A stretch of DNA of 36,936 nucleotides from Pseudomonadota bacterium. Its GTDB lineage: Bacteria > Pseudomonadota > Alphaproteobacteria > Acetobacterales > Acetobacteraceae. This document shows positions 7,223 through 14,859 of the stretch, piece by piece. The translations under genes and the position numbers were made by a program. Where the stretch lies: positions 1 to 36,936 of the forward strand of contig JAKAEC010000014.1 in assembly GCA_021818425.1 (NCBI GenBank). The letters are read 5' to 3'. Below the pieces are notes generated by a model that did not search any database, was not told where the DNA came from, and saw only the letters and a program-made list of their open reading frames with translations. Position 1 is the stretch's first letter; every line of letters starts with the position of its first letter.

Positions 7223-7882
7223 TTATGCCTCAGTAAGCAATTGCGCCAGCATGCTGACGGCCATGGCACGGGTAATGCGCGCCCCCTGGTCCATGGCCAT
7301 CCGGTCAAGCCGGGCCACTGCCTCGCGGTAGAAAACCGCAGCGCGCGGCAGATGCAGCAGCAGCGTGTTGCGCACTTGGATCGGCAGGCTGAGTTGCCGC
7401 ACCGCAGCCAGCCGTGTCAGCAGCGCCTCCAACAGTTCATCTTCCGGCGCTCGGATTTCGACGCTGGCGGAACCACGCAGACGGCTGGTGAGATCCGCTA
7501 ACTTATAGCCCATGCGTGCTGGTGGTTGGCGAGACGCCAGTAGAACAGGAAACCCTTCCTCTGCAGCGGCATTCAGAAGATGCAGCAGGTCGGCGGGCTC
7601 GGGTACAAGCTCGGCATCATCTACCGCCAAGGGTGCTTGCGGACGCATCAGTCCGCGCAGCCTCCCCCCCTCCATAACCGGCGCACCGTGCGCCTGAGCC
7701 CAAATATGCAGCAGATGCGTCTTGCCACAGCCAGCCTCGCCCCACAGTACCAGACGACCATTGCTCCACGCTTCCGGTCGCGCCAACCATTCCCGCGCCG
7801 CCGCGTTGGAGGGGGCCGGGCAAAAATCCTCCTCGGTATAAACACCGATCAGCTCCTGGAAGGGGAGGACGAGCTGTCTCAT
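7223..7882 (-). CDS. hdaA: HdaA, DnaA-related regulator of replication initiation
   Basis: 219 residues, typical of Hda/HdaA, which with the DNA-loaded β clamp stimulates ATP hydrolysis by DnaA and so prevents re-initiation. The extreme N-terminus RQLVLPF matches the clamp-binding motif QL(S/V)LP. Walker A is GEAGCGKTHL (residues 48–57) and Walker B LAVDDAEL (85–92); LTSRLRGSASVEI corresponds to the AAA+ sensor/box VII region. It lacks DnaA's C-terminal DNA-binding domain, as expected. Its ATG overlaps the stop of the AI-2E permease gene by 4 bases, so translation is probably coupled. Permease–hdaA–ppk is a common alphaproteobacterial order. Confidence 0.93.
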   Translation of the reverse strand: MRQLVLPFQELIGVYTEEDFCPAPSNAAAREWLARPEAWSNGRLVLWGEAGCGKTHLLHIWAQAHGAPVMEGGRLRGLMRPQAPLAVDDAELVPEPADLLHLLNAAAEEGFPVLLASRQPPARMGYKLADLTSRLRGSASVEIRAPEDELLEALLTRLAAVRQLSLPIQVRNTLLLHLPRAAVFYREAVARLDRMAMDQGARITRAMAVSMLAQLLTEA

Positions 7883-8979
7883 TCGGGAGGCGCGTCAAGA
7901 TAAAGCGGAGATTGCAGATAACGCCGCAGCCAGAACCGCGCGATCACGCCAAGCGTGGCGGTGACCGGCACGGCCAGCATGATACCGAGAAAACCAAAGG
8001 CTGCCCCGCCCGCGAACAGTGCAAAGATGACCCACACCGCCGAGAGTCCCACGCGGTCACCCAGGAACCGGGGCTGGATAACGTAGTCGTTCAACCCTTG
8101 CCCGACGGCAAAGACGATCAGCACCTTGATAATTCCATTCCACCCGGACGCTTGGCTGAGCGAAAGCAGGATGGCTGTAACGCACCCCAATACCGTGCCG
8201 ACATAGGGGATGAAAGAGAGCAAACCGGCGGCAAGGCCAACGATCAGCCCAAGGTCCAGCCCGATGATGGTGAGCCCGATGGCATAGATACTCGCCAATG
8301 CTATGCAGCAGATCGCCTGACCACGAATCCAGGCGGACAGAATGCGGTTGATCTCCACTGCTTGTGCCCGAATCAGGCCCTCATACGGGCGAGGCAGCCA
8401 GCTGTCGACATGGCGGATGATTGTTGGCCAGTCCCTCAGGAAATAAAAGGTAACGATGGGTGTTACCACCAGCAGGGTAAGCACATTCACCACCGCAAAG
8501 CCGTTGCCAATTATGTTCGTGGCCGCCTTACCGGCATAAGAAACCAGCGTGCCGGCTTGGTTGGAGGCAAGATCCTGCAGCTTGATGCGCAGATTATAAG
8601 GTAGGCGGTGCTGCACGTTCTGCATCATCTTGGCGAAATCTGCCTGGATGGTTTGGATATAGGTTGGCAAGTTGGCGATGAAGGCGGCCGCCTGAACTGC
8701 GATCACCGGATAAAGCAGCAACACGAACAGGATCACCGCCACACCGAAGGCCAGCAGAACCAAGAGGGTTCCAAACGTGCGACGGATGCCCAGGCGCTCC
8801 ATCCGGACCACCATCGGGTCGAGGAAATAGGCAATCCCAGCCGCGACAACAAAGGGCAGAAGAATTGAGGAAAACAATCGAAAGCAGAGCCACAATACTA
8901 GCAGCACGGCCACCACGAGGGCCACGCGCTGCCACTGCACCCGCAGATGCCGCCGAATATCGACGTGGTTTTCGCTCAT
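7879..8979 (-). CDS. AI-2E family (PerM-like) membrane transporter
   Basis: 366 residues from ATG at 8979, which has AGGAGG 5 bases upstream. The frame stays open to 9321, but that part overlaps purM and is not coding. About eight hydrophobic segments are visible: VALVVAVLLVLWLCF near the N-terminus, LLPFVVAAGIAYFLDP, TLLVLLAFGVAVILFVLLL, and C-terminal runs including FIPYVGTVLG and FGFLGIMLAVPVTA. These conserved loops mark the AI-2E transporter/PerM family. Substrates vary or are unknown in this family (autoinducer-2, ions), so none is assigned. First gene of the operon with hdaA and ppk; divergent from purM across 112 bp. Confidence 0.9.
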   Translation of the reverse strand: MSENHVDIRRHLRVQWQRVALVVAVLLVLWLCFRLFSSILLPFVVAAGIAYFLDPMVVRMERLGIRRTFGTLLVLLAFGVAVILFVLLLYPVIAVQAAAFIANLPTYIQTIQADFAKMMQNVQHRLPYNLRIKLQDLASNQAGTLVSYAGKAATNIIGNGFAVVNVLTLLVVTPIVTFYFLRDWPTIIRHVDSWLPRPYEGLIRAQAVEINRILSAWIRGQAICCIALASIYAIGLTIIGLDLGLIVGLAAGLLSFIPYVGTVLGCVTAILLSLSQASGWNGIIKVLIVFAVGQGLNDYVIQPRFLGDRVGLSAVWVIFALFAGGAAFGFLGIMLAVPVTATLGVIARFWLRRYLQSPLYLDAPPE

Positions 8980-9005
8980 TAGACCTCCTGGTACGATTGC
9001 GCAGC

Positions 9006-9033
9006 CCTGCCGCCTGTGTTGAAAGGCGGCAGG
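9006..9033 (+). promoter_or_regulatory. Hairpin 1 in the purM leader
   Basis: Perfect 10-bp arms CCTGCCGCCT and AGGCGGCAGG around an 8-base loop. No T-run follows. It lies in the divergent permease/purM gap, about 60 bases before purM, and could act in either transcript. Confidence 0.5.
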
Positions 9034-9050
9034 ATTTCGCCGGAAATTTG

Positions 9051-9072
9051 AGCCAGCGCCATGGCGCTGGCT
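9051..9072 (+). promoter_or_regulatory. Perfect 22-bp palindrome before purM
   Basis: AGCCAGCGCC followed by AT and its exact complement GGCGCTGGCT-type arm makes a perfect dyad. As RNA it can form a 9-bp stem with a CATG loop, ending about 20 bases before the purM start. It could be a repressor site or a leader hairpin. Confidence 0.55.
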
Positions 9073-9091
9073 TAGCGCATCGGAGGCTGAC

Positions 9092-10120
9092 ATGACTAGC
9101 GTGACGTATCGGGACGCCGGGGTGGATATTGAGGCGGGCGATGCTTTGGTGGATGCCATCAAGCCGCTAGCCAAAGCGACGAACCGCACGGGGGTCGTGG
9201 GTGGCCTAGGCGGTTTCGGCGCTTTGTTCGATTTGAAGGCGGCCGGCTTTGTCGACCCCATTCTGGTCTCCACTACAGATGGCGTGGGCACCAAGCTGAA
9301 AATCGCGATTGAGACCGGCATTCACGATTTCGTTGGCATCGACTTGGTGGCGATGTGCGTGAATGACCTAGTAGTGCAGGGCGCGGCACCACTCTTCTTC
9401 CTGGATTACTTCGCCACCGGCGCGCTGGATGTGGAAGCCGCCAGATGCATCATCGCCGGCATCGCCGAGGGGTGCAAGCAGGCCGGTTGCGCACTGGTAG
9501 GCGGCGAAACAGCCGAGATGCCAGGCATGTACGCTAAGGGTGACTACGACCTCGCCGGTTTCTCCGTTGGCGCTGCGGAACGCGATGCCTTGCTGCCCGC
9601 CAATGTGCAGCCAGGCGATGCGATTCTGGCGCTGCCCTCCTCCGGCGTACATTCCAACGGGTTCTCCTTGGTGCGCCGAATATTCAAAGACGCCGGGCTT
9701 ACCTGGGATTCACAAATTTTCGGGCGGCACGCCGCGGATGTGCTCACAACCCCCACGCGCATTTATGTTAAGCCAATGCTGGCCCTGCATAAAGCCGGGC
9801 TACTGAAGGGTGCGGCGCATATCACCGGTGGCGGCCTGCCAGGCAATCTACCTCGCGCCTTGCCCGCAGATCATGGCGCACGACTGAACGGGCCTTGGGC
9901 AATGCCCGAAATTTTTTCCTTCCTAGCTCGCACCGCCAATGTGACAGCGGAGGAAATGTTGCGCGTGTTCAATTGCGGTGTAGGCATGACATTGATCGTA
10001 ACCGATGCGGACAAAAGCTCCGAGATGCTGCGCGCGGAGGGCGAGCAGCCCTTCCTGCTCGGCCATGTCACAGACCAGCCGGGCATCGTGGTCGAAGACA
10101 AGGACAAGCTCTTCGCCTGA
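9092..10120 (+). CDS. purM: Phosphoribosylformylglycinamidine cyclo-ligase (AIR synthetase)
   Basis: 342 residues, the usual length. PurM closes FGAM to AIR with ATP in purine synthesis. Start ATG 9092 follows GGAGG closely. Family features: [12 protein letters not shown] at the N-terminus, [12 protein letters not shown] (34–45), [13 protein letters not shown], the [11 protein letters not shown] segment, [44 protein letters not shown] and [10 protein letters not shown]. Its stop overlaps the purN start by one base (TGATG), so the two are co-translated. Two strong dyads sit in its leader. Divergent from the AI-2E permease operon. Confidence 0.97.
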   Translation: MTSVTYRDAGVDIEAGDALVDAIKPLAKATNRTGVVGGLGGFGALFDLKAAGFVDPILVSTTDGVGTKLKIAIETGIHDFVGIDLVAMCVNDLVVQGAAPLFFLDYFATGALDVEAARCIIAGIAEGCKQAGCALVGGETAEMPGMYAKGDYDLAGFSVGAAERDALLPANVQPGDAILALPSSGVHSNGFSLVRRIFKDAGLTWDSQIFGRHAADVLTTPTRIYVKPMLALHKAGLLKGAAHITGGGLPGNLPRALPADHGARLNGPWAMPEIFSFLARTANVTAEEMLRVFNCGVGMTLIVTDADKSSEMLRAEGEQPFLLGHVTDQPGIVVEDKDKLFA

Positions 10121-10710
10121 TGAAACCTCGCGTCGCCATTCTTATCTCCGGTCGAGGCTCCAACATGGTATCGTTGGTGCAGGCCGCGCAGACGCCGTAC
10201 TTCCCGGCGGAAATCGTGTTGGTACTGTCCAACAAGCCAGACGCTTTGGGATTGGAGACCGCACGGAGGCTGGGAATCGAGGCTATAACCGTGCCCGCCA
10301 AGCCCTTCGGAAAAGACCGCGAGGCGCATGAACGGGCAATCGACGCTGAGCTGCAGGCGCGCGGCGTACAAATCGTCTGCCTTGCCGGTTATATGCGCCT
10401 ACTTAGCCCCTGGTTGGTACGGCGCTGGGCGGGACGGATGCTCAATATTCACCCCAGCCTGCTGCCGAAATTCCCGGGCCTAGACACGCATGAACGCGCA
10501 ATTGCGGCGGGCGAAACCGAACATGGCTGCACCGTGCATCTGGTAACGGAAGGCATGGACGAGGGCCCCATCCTCGGCCAAGCGCACGTGCAAGTTCTGC
10601 CTGACGATACGGGGGAAGCCCTGGCCGCCCGCGTGCTCGAGCAGGAACATAAGCTCTACCCCGCCATGCTGGCCGCACTTGCAAAAAAAATCAACTTGCC
10701 AGCGGACTAA
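10120..10710 (+). CDS. purN: Phosphoribosylglycinamide formyltransferase
   Basis: 196 residues from ATG 10120, inside the TGATG overlap with purM; the frame extends further upstream but that is within purM. PurN moves a formyl group from 10-formyl-THF to GAR. Motifs: ISGRGSNM (residues ~7–14; most relatives have SGNGSN or SGRGSN), LAGYMRLLS, the catalytic NIHPSLLPKFPG with Asn and His, and HLVTEGMDEGPILGQ containing the catalytic Asp. purM–purN adjacency is very common. It ends 47 bp before the small oxidase-type gene. Confidence 0.97.
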   Translation: MKPRVAILISGRGSNMVSLVQAAQTPYFPAEIVLVLSNKPDALGLETARRLGIEAITVPAKPFGKDREAHERAIDAELQARGVQIVCLAGYMRLLSPWLVRRWAGRMLNIHPSLLPKFPGLDTHERAIAAGETEHGCTVHLVTEGMDEGPILGQAHVQVLPDDTGEALAARVLEQEHKLYPAMLAALAKKINLPAD

Positions 10711-10757
10711 GCAAGATTTTACGTTCTCTTGGCCAAGTAAAACCACCGAGGAACAAC

Positions 10758-10922
10758 ATGACGGCACAGCCAGAGCATACTGCGCAGGATATGGGAATGG
10801 AGATTGATTTTGACACGCCCGCACAAAAGGGCTGGAGTTTTTTCACTCGTTTTCTCTTCTGGAACATCACGGCAGTTGCCAGCGGACTAATCTTCATCGC
10901 CGCCCTAACCGTCTGGCGTTGA
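10758..10922 (+). CDS. Small aa3-type cytochrome c oxidase subunit IV-like protein
   Basis: 54 residues from ATG 10758, preceded by GAGGAAC with good spacing. Composition is a hydrophilic acidic N-terminus, then GWSFFTRFLFWNITAVASGL and a hydrophobic end closing with TVWR, i.e. one transmembrane helix. This is the form of the alphaproteobacterial aa3-type oxidase subunit IV (PF07835-like), a small accessory helix of cytochrome oxidase. It has no oxidase genes beside it, which is common for this family. It is convergent with the S49 peptidase gene, whose stop lies 6 bp downstream. The family call is from length and pattern and is fairly sure. Confidence 0.7.
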   Translation: MTAQPEHTAQDMGMEIDFDTPAQKGWSFFTRFLFWNITAVASGLIFIAALTVWR

Positions 10923-10928
10923 GCGGAT

Positions 10929-11729
10929 TTACCGCAGCGTGAGCACGGCGGCACGCTCCTCGGCCACGTCCAAGGCAGCCTCGGCGGCATTACGAAAGAT
11001 TAGGCGCCACAGCCCGCGCGGCGGGCGGGGCTTGAGCCATAGGGCCTTGGCCTTCTCACCTCCCAACGCCTTCACGATCTGATCAACATCCCCGAAGCCG
11101 TCGATCAGCCCCAGCGCCTTGGCGCGTTCGCCTAGCATGTAGCCGCCGTCAAACACCTGGGCTTCATCCGCGGTGAGCCGGGCACCGCGCCGAGCACGCA
11201 CCCAATCCTTGAATATAACGTGGACCTCATCTAGCAGCCCCTGGGTAAAGGCCATATCCTCGGCCCTTCGGGGAGCAAAAATGTCGTTACGGCGCTTGTT
11301 GCTCCCCGCTGTAAGGATACGCCGCTCGATGCCATGCCTAGCGATGAAGTCACTCAGGCCGAAGCCTTCCGTGACCACACCGATGGAGCCAACGATGGAA
11401 AGGCGGCTGGCGAAGATGTTGTCAGCCGCACAAGCCAACCAATAGCCGCCCGAGGCGCCCAGGTCGCCGATCACGGCAGTAATCTCGACCTTCTCCTTCT
11501 CAGCCTTGCGGCGAATGAATTGGCCGATGAGGTCTGATTGCGTGGCAGAGCCGCCGGGACTTTCGATGGCCAGCACCAGCTTGCCGCTTTTCTTGGCAAT
11601 CGCGAAACCGCGCTCAAGCACGGGCGCGCAGCCGGCATAATTTAGCATGCCGGGCCTAGCGGCGATTATGCCGCGCAGCTGCACGACTGGAATTTTAGAC
11701 TTGGAAAATGGGAGCCACATGGCTCCCAT
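10929..11729 (-). CDS. Family S49 serine peptidase (SppA/SohB-like)
   Basis: 266 residues if started at ATG 11729; ATG 11720 (residue 4) is a second candidate. Single-domain S49 protease: ESPGGSATQSDLIGQFIRR, GDLGASGGYWLACAAD with nucleophile S93, GSIGVVTEGFGL, and GSNKRRNDIF with general base K145 form the Ser/Lys dyad. SppA-type enzymes digest signal peptides in the membrane; this form has no clear signal or transmembrane segment, so it may be cytoplasmic or peripheral. It starts 6 bp after the cfa stop on the same strand. Both start codons lie in a perfect inverted repeat (11707–11730), so its translation may be controlled by a hairpin. No strong ribosome site is visible. Confidence 0.88.
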   Translation of the reverse strand: MGAMWLPFSKSKIPVVQLRGIIAARPGMLNYAGCAPVLERGFAIAKKSGKLVLAIESPGGSATQSDLIGQFIRRKAEKEKVEITAVIGDLGASGGYWLACAADNIFASRLSIVGSIGVVTEGFGLSDFIARHGIERRILTAGSNKRRNDIFAPRRAEDMAFTQGLLDEVHVIFKDWVRARRGARLTADEAQVFDGGYMLGERAKALGLIDGFGDVDQIVKALGGEKAKALWLKPRPPRGLWRLIFRNAAEAALDVAEERAAVLTLR

Positions 11730-11730
11730 T
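11707..11730 (-). promoter_or_regulatory. Perfect hairpin over the S49 peptidase start
   Basis: Arms AATGGGAGCC and GGCTCCCATT, 10 bp and without mismatch, around a 4-base loop. The arms and loop contain both candidate ATGs (11729 and 11720). On cfa–peptidase mRNA this could hide the start codon. Confidence 0.55.
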
Positions 11731-11735
11731 ATCCG

Positions 11736-12980
11736 TCAATCCGCCGCGGAGGCAAATTGGGCCGCGCGGCGTTCGGTTTCGGCCATATAGTCGCGTGTTA
11801 GAGGCAATGCCTCCTGTTTGCGGACGAGTTGAATCTGGAAATTCATATGGTCCGAGAGGCGGAAGGCAAGCTCCGAGCCGGAGAGGTAAAACTCGAACAT
11901 CCGGCAGAAGCGCTCGTCGTAAATGCTGGCGATGGCATCCCGGTTTGCGGCAAAGCGCCGACGCCAATGGGCGAGCGTCTTGGCATAATGCAGGCGGAGG
12001 ATCTCGATATCCGTGGTAAGCAGCCCGGCATTCTCCACCGGCCCCAGCACCTCGGACAGCGCGGGCGAATAGCCGCCTGGGAAAATATATTTCGTGATCC
12101 AGGCATTAGTCGCCCCTGGTCCCTCGAACCGCCCAATGGAGTGAATGAGCGCCACTCCGTCCGGTTTCAGACAGGATTTCACGGTCTTAAAGAAGGTCTC
12201 GTAATTTGGCACCCCTACATGCTCGAACATGCCCACGGAGACAATCCGGTCGAACTCACGGTTCATCGCCCGGTAGTCCATCAGTTCGAAGTGCACGCGC
12301 CCGGATAGCCCTTCCGCTTCGGCACGGGCACGAGCGACCGTAAGCTGTTCTTCAGACAATGTGATGCCAGTGACGTTGGCCCCGAATTCCTTGGCAAGCG
12401 TCAGGGCCATTCCGCCCCAGCCGCAGCCGATATCCAGCACTTCGAGATTAGGCCGGTCGAGTTTCAGCTTGGCCGCGATGTGGCGCTTCTTGGCAAGCTG
12501 GGCATCTTCCAAAGACACGTCATCAGACGCGAAATAGGCACAGCTGTACTGGCGATCTCGGTCCAAAAACAAGGAATACAGCCTGCCGTTCAAATCATAA
12601 TGGTGGGCAACATTGCGCCTAGCGCGCCGGGCACTATTCGCTTGCAGAAGCGGCCGTAGCAGCCGGCCGGTCTTCGCAGCGAGTGCCACGGCCGGTAGAG
12701 ACACATCATTTTGGTTGTCCATCAACACGCAGAGTACATCGTGAATTGAGCAATCGATGGGGATCAGCATCTCGTCCATATATGCTTCGCCCAAAGCAAG
12801 CCCCGGATTGAGGGCGACGCGCCTGACCGTCTGATCGGTCTTGAAGTGGATGCCGGCTCTGAACCCCGCAGCGTTGCCATAGTCGCTTCGTGACCCGTCC
12901 GGCCACAACACCATCAACGAACCGCGCCGAACCAGCCTGCTCAGGCAGCGATCGAGAAGCTTCCGATACAGCCAAATCAC
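11736..12980 (-). CDS. cfa: Cyclopropane-fatty-acyl-phospholipid synthase
   Basis: 414 residues from a GTG at 12980 with AGGAG 6 bases upstream. The enzyme uses S-adenosylmethionine to methylenate unsaturated acyl chains of membrane lipids, often for acid and stress tolerance. The N-terminal ~110 residues are the usual Cfa domain (ALNPGLALGEAYMDE). Then HHYDLNGRLYSLFLD, YSCAYF (145–150), the SAM-binding LDIGCGWGG (182–190), SVGMFEHVG and HSIGRFEGPGATNAWITKYIFPGG follow, with an aromatic-rich C-terminal part (RMFEFYLSGSELAFR). Single gene or first of a pair with the S49 peptidase. The region upstream to 13244 holds its promoter and the rplI terminator. Confidence 0.95.
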   Translation of the reverse strand: MIWLYRKLLDRCLSRLVRRGSLMVLWPDGSRSDYGNAAGFRAGIHFKTDQTVRRVALNPGLALGEAYMDEMLIPIDCSIHDVLCVLMDNQNDVSLPAVALAAKTGRLLRPLLQANSARRARRNVAHHYDLNGRLYSLFLDRDRQYSCAYFASDDVSLEDAQLAKKRHIAAKLKLDRPNLEVLDIGCGWGGMALTLAKEFGANVTGITLSEEQLTVARARAEAEGLSGRVHFELMDYRAMNREFDRIVSVGMFEHVGVPNYETFFKTVKSCLKPDGVALIHSIGRFEGPGATNAWITKYIFPGGYSPALSEVLGPVENAGLLTTDIEILRLHYAKTLAHWRRRFAANRDAIASIYDERFCRMFEFYLSGSELAFRLSDHMNFQIQLVRKQEALPLTRDYMAETERRAAQFASAAD

Positions 12981-13184
12981 ATCAGTCTCCTTGGCTTAGA
13001 GGCAGATGACACTAGATGAAGTCGCTATGAAAAATCATCTTATGCCTAAATCCACCTCTCAATCATGGATATAGAGGACGATTCAGACATCTTCCCGCCC
13101 AACGACGCGAGTCAATCAGACTTTATCGTACCCCACGACTGGATTGAATTAGTTATTCATAATCGTCAAAAAAGTGGGGGCGCA

Positions 13185-13222
13185 AGAAAAAAGCCCCCGC
13201 GAATTTCGCGAGGGCTTTTTTT
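13185..13222 (-). terminator. Rho-independent terminator after rplI
   Basis: Arms AGCCCCCGCG and CGCGAGGGCT (one wobble) around AATTT, with T-runs on both strands (A-run at 13185–13191, T-run from 13217). It ends rpsF–rpsR–rplI on the minus strand and could work in both directions. Confidence 0.85.
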
Positions 13223-13244
13223 AGATGCGATCCTGCCGGGCAGA

Positions 13245-13802
13245 TCAGGCAACCGGCTCGTCTTCCTGACCGAAAAGCGGCCCGATATCCGGCTGCTCGT
13301 CTTCCTCTCGTGCGATGGCCTCGCCGCGCGCCTGCTTCTCCGCCTCTTCCTGGGAACGGGCGGCGTTCACCTTGATTTCGATATGCACTTCTGGATGCAG
13401 CTCAACGCGCACGTTGGAAATACCCAGCGTTTTGATCGGGTGGACTAGCAACACTTGGTTTCGGTCGATGGATAGGCCACCCGCGGTAGCGGCCTCCGCG
13501 ATATCACGGCTGGAGACGGAGCCATACAACGCGCCAGCCTCAGAGGCTTGGCGGATGAGGGTGACGGTGAGGCCAGCCACGCGTTCAGCCACGCGCTCAG
13601 CTTCCTCGCGGCGCTTCAGGTTCTGCGCCTCAAGCTGTATACGCTCACGCTCGAAACGCTCCTTATTCGCCTTGGTGGCTCGCACGGCCTTAGCCTTCGG
13701 CAACAGGTAATTGCGGGCGTAGCCCGGCTTCACCTTCACTAGCTCGCCCATCTGGCCCAGCTTCTCGACGCGCTGGAGCAGGATCAGTTCAATGTTTGCC
13801 AT
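13245..13802 (-). CDS. rplI: Ribosomal protein L9
   Basis: 185 residues, slightly long because of an acidic C-terminal tail typical of alphaproteobacteria. The N-terminal RNA-binding domain has [20 protein letters not shown], then [14 protein letters not shown]; the long connecting helix ([17 protein letters not shown]…) follows, and the C-terminal domain has [12 protein letters not shown] and [25 protein letters not shown] lies 8 bases before the ATG. Last gene of the S6–S18–L9 operon; a strong terminator follows. L9 binds 23S rRNA near the L1 stalk base and helps maintain reading frame. Confidence 0.98.
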   Translation of the reverse strand: MANIELILLQRVEKLGQMGELVKVKPGYARNYLLPKAKAVRATKANKERFERERIQLEAQNLKRREEAERVAERVAGLTVTLIRQASEAGALYGSVSSRDIAEAATAGGLSIDRNQVLLVHPIKTLGISNVRVELHPEVHIEIKVNAARSQEEAEKQARGEAIAREEDEQPDIGPLFGQEDEPVA

Positions 13803-13815
13803 TGGTCTGGGCTCC

Positions 13816-14091
13816 TTAGTTCAACACGTAGGGTAGCAACGCCAAGAAGCGAGCGCGCTTGATAGCTTTTGCCAGCTCGCGCTGCTTCTTGCCCGACACT
13901 GCAGTGATGCGGGAGGGTACGATCTTGCCGCGTTCGGAAAGAAAGCGAGAGAGCAGGCGAACGTCCTTATAATCGATCACCGGCGCGCCAGCTCCGGAGA
14001 ACGGGCAAGATTTCTTCCGGCGGAAAAAAGGACGTCGCGCTCCGACGGCTGGACGACGCAGACCAGAAGTGGGCTCTGTGGTATCTGACAT
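13816..14091 (-). CDS. rpsR: Ribosomal protein S18
   Basis: 91 residues. The core [32 protein letters not shown], then [20 protein letters not shown] and [11 protein letters not shown] is diagnostic of S18. S18 pairs with S6 on the 30S platform. Its ATG overlaps the rpsF stop by one base (TAATG), so it is translated in step with S6. rplI starts 13 bp after its end. Confidence 0.98.
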   Translation of the reverse strand: MSDTTEPTSGLRRPAVGARRPFFRRKKSCPFSGAGAPVIDYKDVRLLSRFLSERGKIVPSRITAVSGKKQRELAKAIKRARFLALLPYVLN

Positions 14092-14564
14092 TACACGTCC
14101 TCCTCAACGCTATAGTCGTCACGGTCAGCGCGGAATTCATCGCGCGCTCGGAATTCCTCGCGCTCGTCAAAGCCGCGCTTGCGGCCGCTCTCGAAGCGTC
14201 CGGCGGGCTTAGGACCGCGGAAAGCGCGGTCGCGCTCTTCGGACTTGCGGGACAAGATCGCGGAGGGTTCCTCGCTGATTTCTTCAACTCGTACAGTCAT
14301 GAAACGCAGCACGTCTTCGTTCAGAGTAAGCTGGCGCTCCATCTCCTGCACAGCGGCGGAAGGCGCATCCAGGCCCAATAGGATATAGTGGCCCTTGCGG
14401 TTCTTCTTGATGCGGTAGGCGAGCGGGCGCAGCCCCCAATATTCACGCTTCTTGACGGCGCCACCGTCGGTCTCAAGAATCTGGGTGGCGGCATCGGCGA
14501 CAGCATCGGCCTGAGCCTGCGTGATCTCGCTACGCGCGATCACCACGGTTTCGTACAACGGCAT
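14091..14564 (-). CDS. rpsF: Ribosomal protein S6
   Basis: 157 residues. The first ~100 residues form S6: [16 protein letters not shown], then [20 protein letters not shown], and [15 protein letters not shown]. The remaining ~55 residues are a charged Arg/Glu/Asp tail, commonly long in alphaproteobacteria. A GGGGGG ribosome site lies 5 bases before the ATG. First gene of the operon with rpsR and rplI; divergent from dnaB. S6–S18 feedback on the leader is known in several bacteria; a hairpin is present in the leader here (14593–14608) but I cannot show it is that site. Confidence 0.97.
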   Translation of the reverse strand: MPLYETVVIARSEITQAQADAVADAATQILETDGGAVKKREYWGLRPLAYRIKKNRKGHYILLGLDAPSAAVQEMERQLTLNEDVLRFMTVRVEEISEEPSAILSRKSEERDRAFRGPKPAGRFESGRKRGFDEREEFRARDEFRADRDDYSVEEDV

Positions 14565-14592
14565 ATGTCCCCCCTTTGGCTAGATCAGCTCA

Positions 14593-14608
14593 GGTCCTGG
14601 TCTGGACC
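14593..14608 (-). promoter_or_regulatory. Small hairpin in the rpsF leader
   Basis: On the minus strand, GGTCC-AGACCA-GGACC can pair about 30 bases before rpsF, with a C/G-rich block upstream. It might be part of an S6:S18 autoregulatory leader, which is known in other bacteria. The short stem makes this weak. Confidence 0.25.
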
Positions 14609-14859
14609 CCCCCGGGATTGGGGCGAGCATAGCCGGGCACGATGCCACGCACCCGGCAGGGAAGCTGGGCGTAAAGCATGGCAAGCAGAGGAATTCAAGG
14701 GCAACGCCAGGATTTTCGCCACTTTTCTAGCTAGGCGGCATCGTCGGAACGACCGCGAGGTGGCTTTCCGTTTGTCCCCGATATACACCGGTGCGCAGGT
14801 CCCCCTCCGTAATCCTTGCCCTGGCGAGGAGACGGCAAATTGGGGTATGAACCTGGTGC

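Noticed and set aside
7880-9321. AI-2E permease as a 480-residue protein starting at 9321
   Set aside because: The first 114 codons lie inside purM on the opposite strand and lack membrane character; ATG 8979 has a perfect AGGAGG.
9895-10119. Longer purN beginning inside purM
   Set aside because: Out of frame with PurM in purM coding sequence; the TGATG overlap at 10120 gives the normal PurN N-terminus.
10696-10890. 15-base direct repeat TTGCCAGCGGACTAA (10696–10710 and 10876–10890)
   Set aside because: It lies in different reading frames of two genes and has no further flanking identity; probably chance.
14593-14608. Confident S6:S18 autoregulatory leader
   Set aside because: Only a 5-bp stem was found; the known motif's bulged CCG loop could not be identified, so it is listed only as a weak feature.
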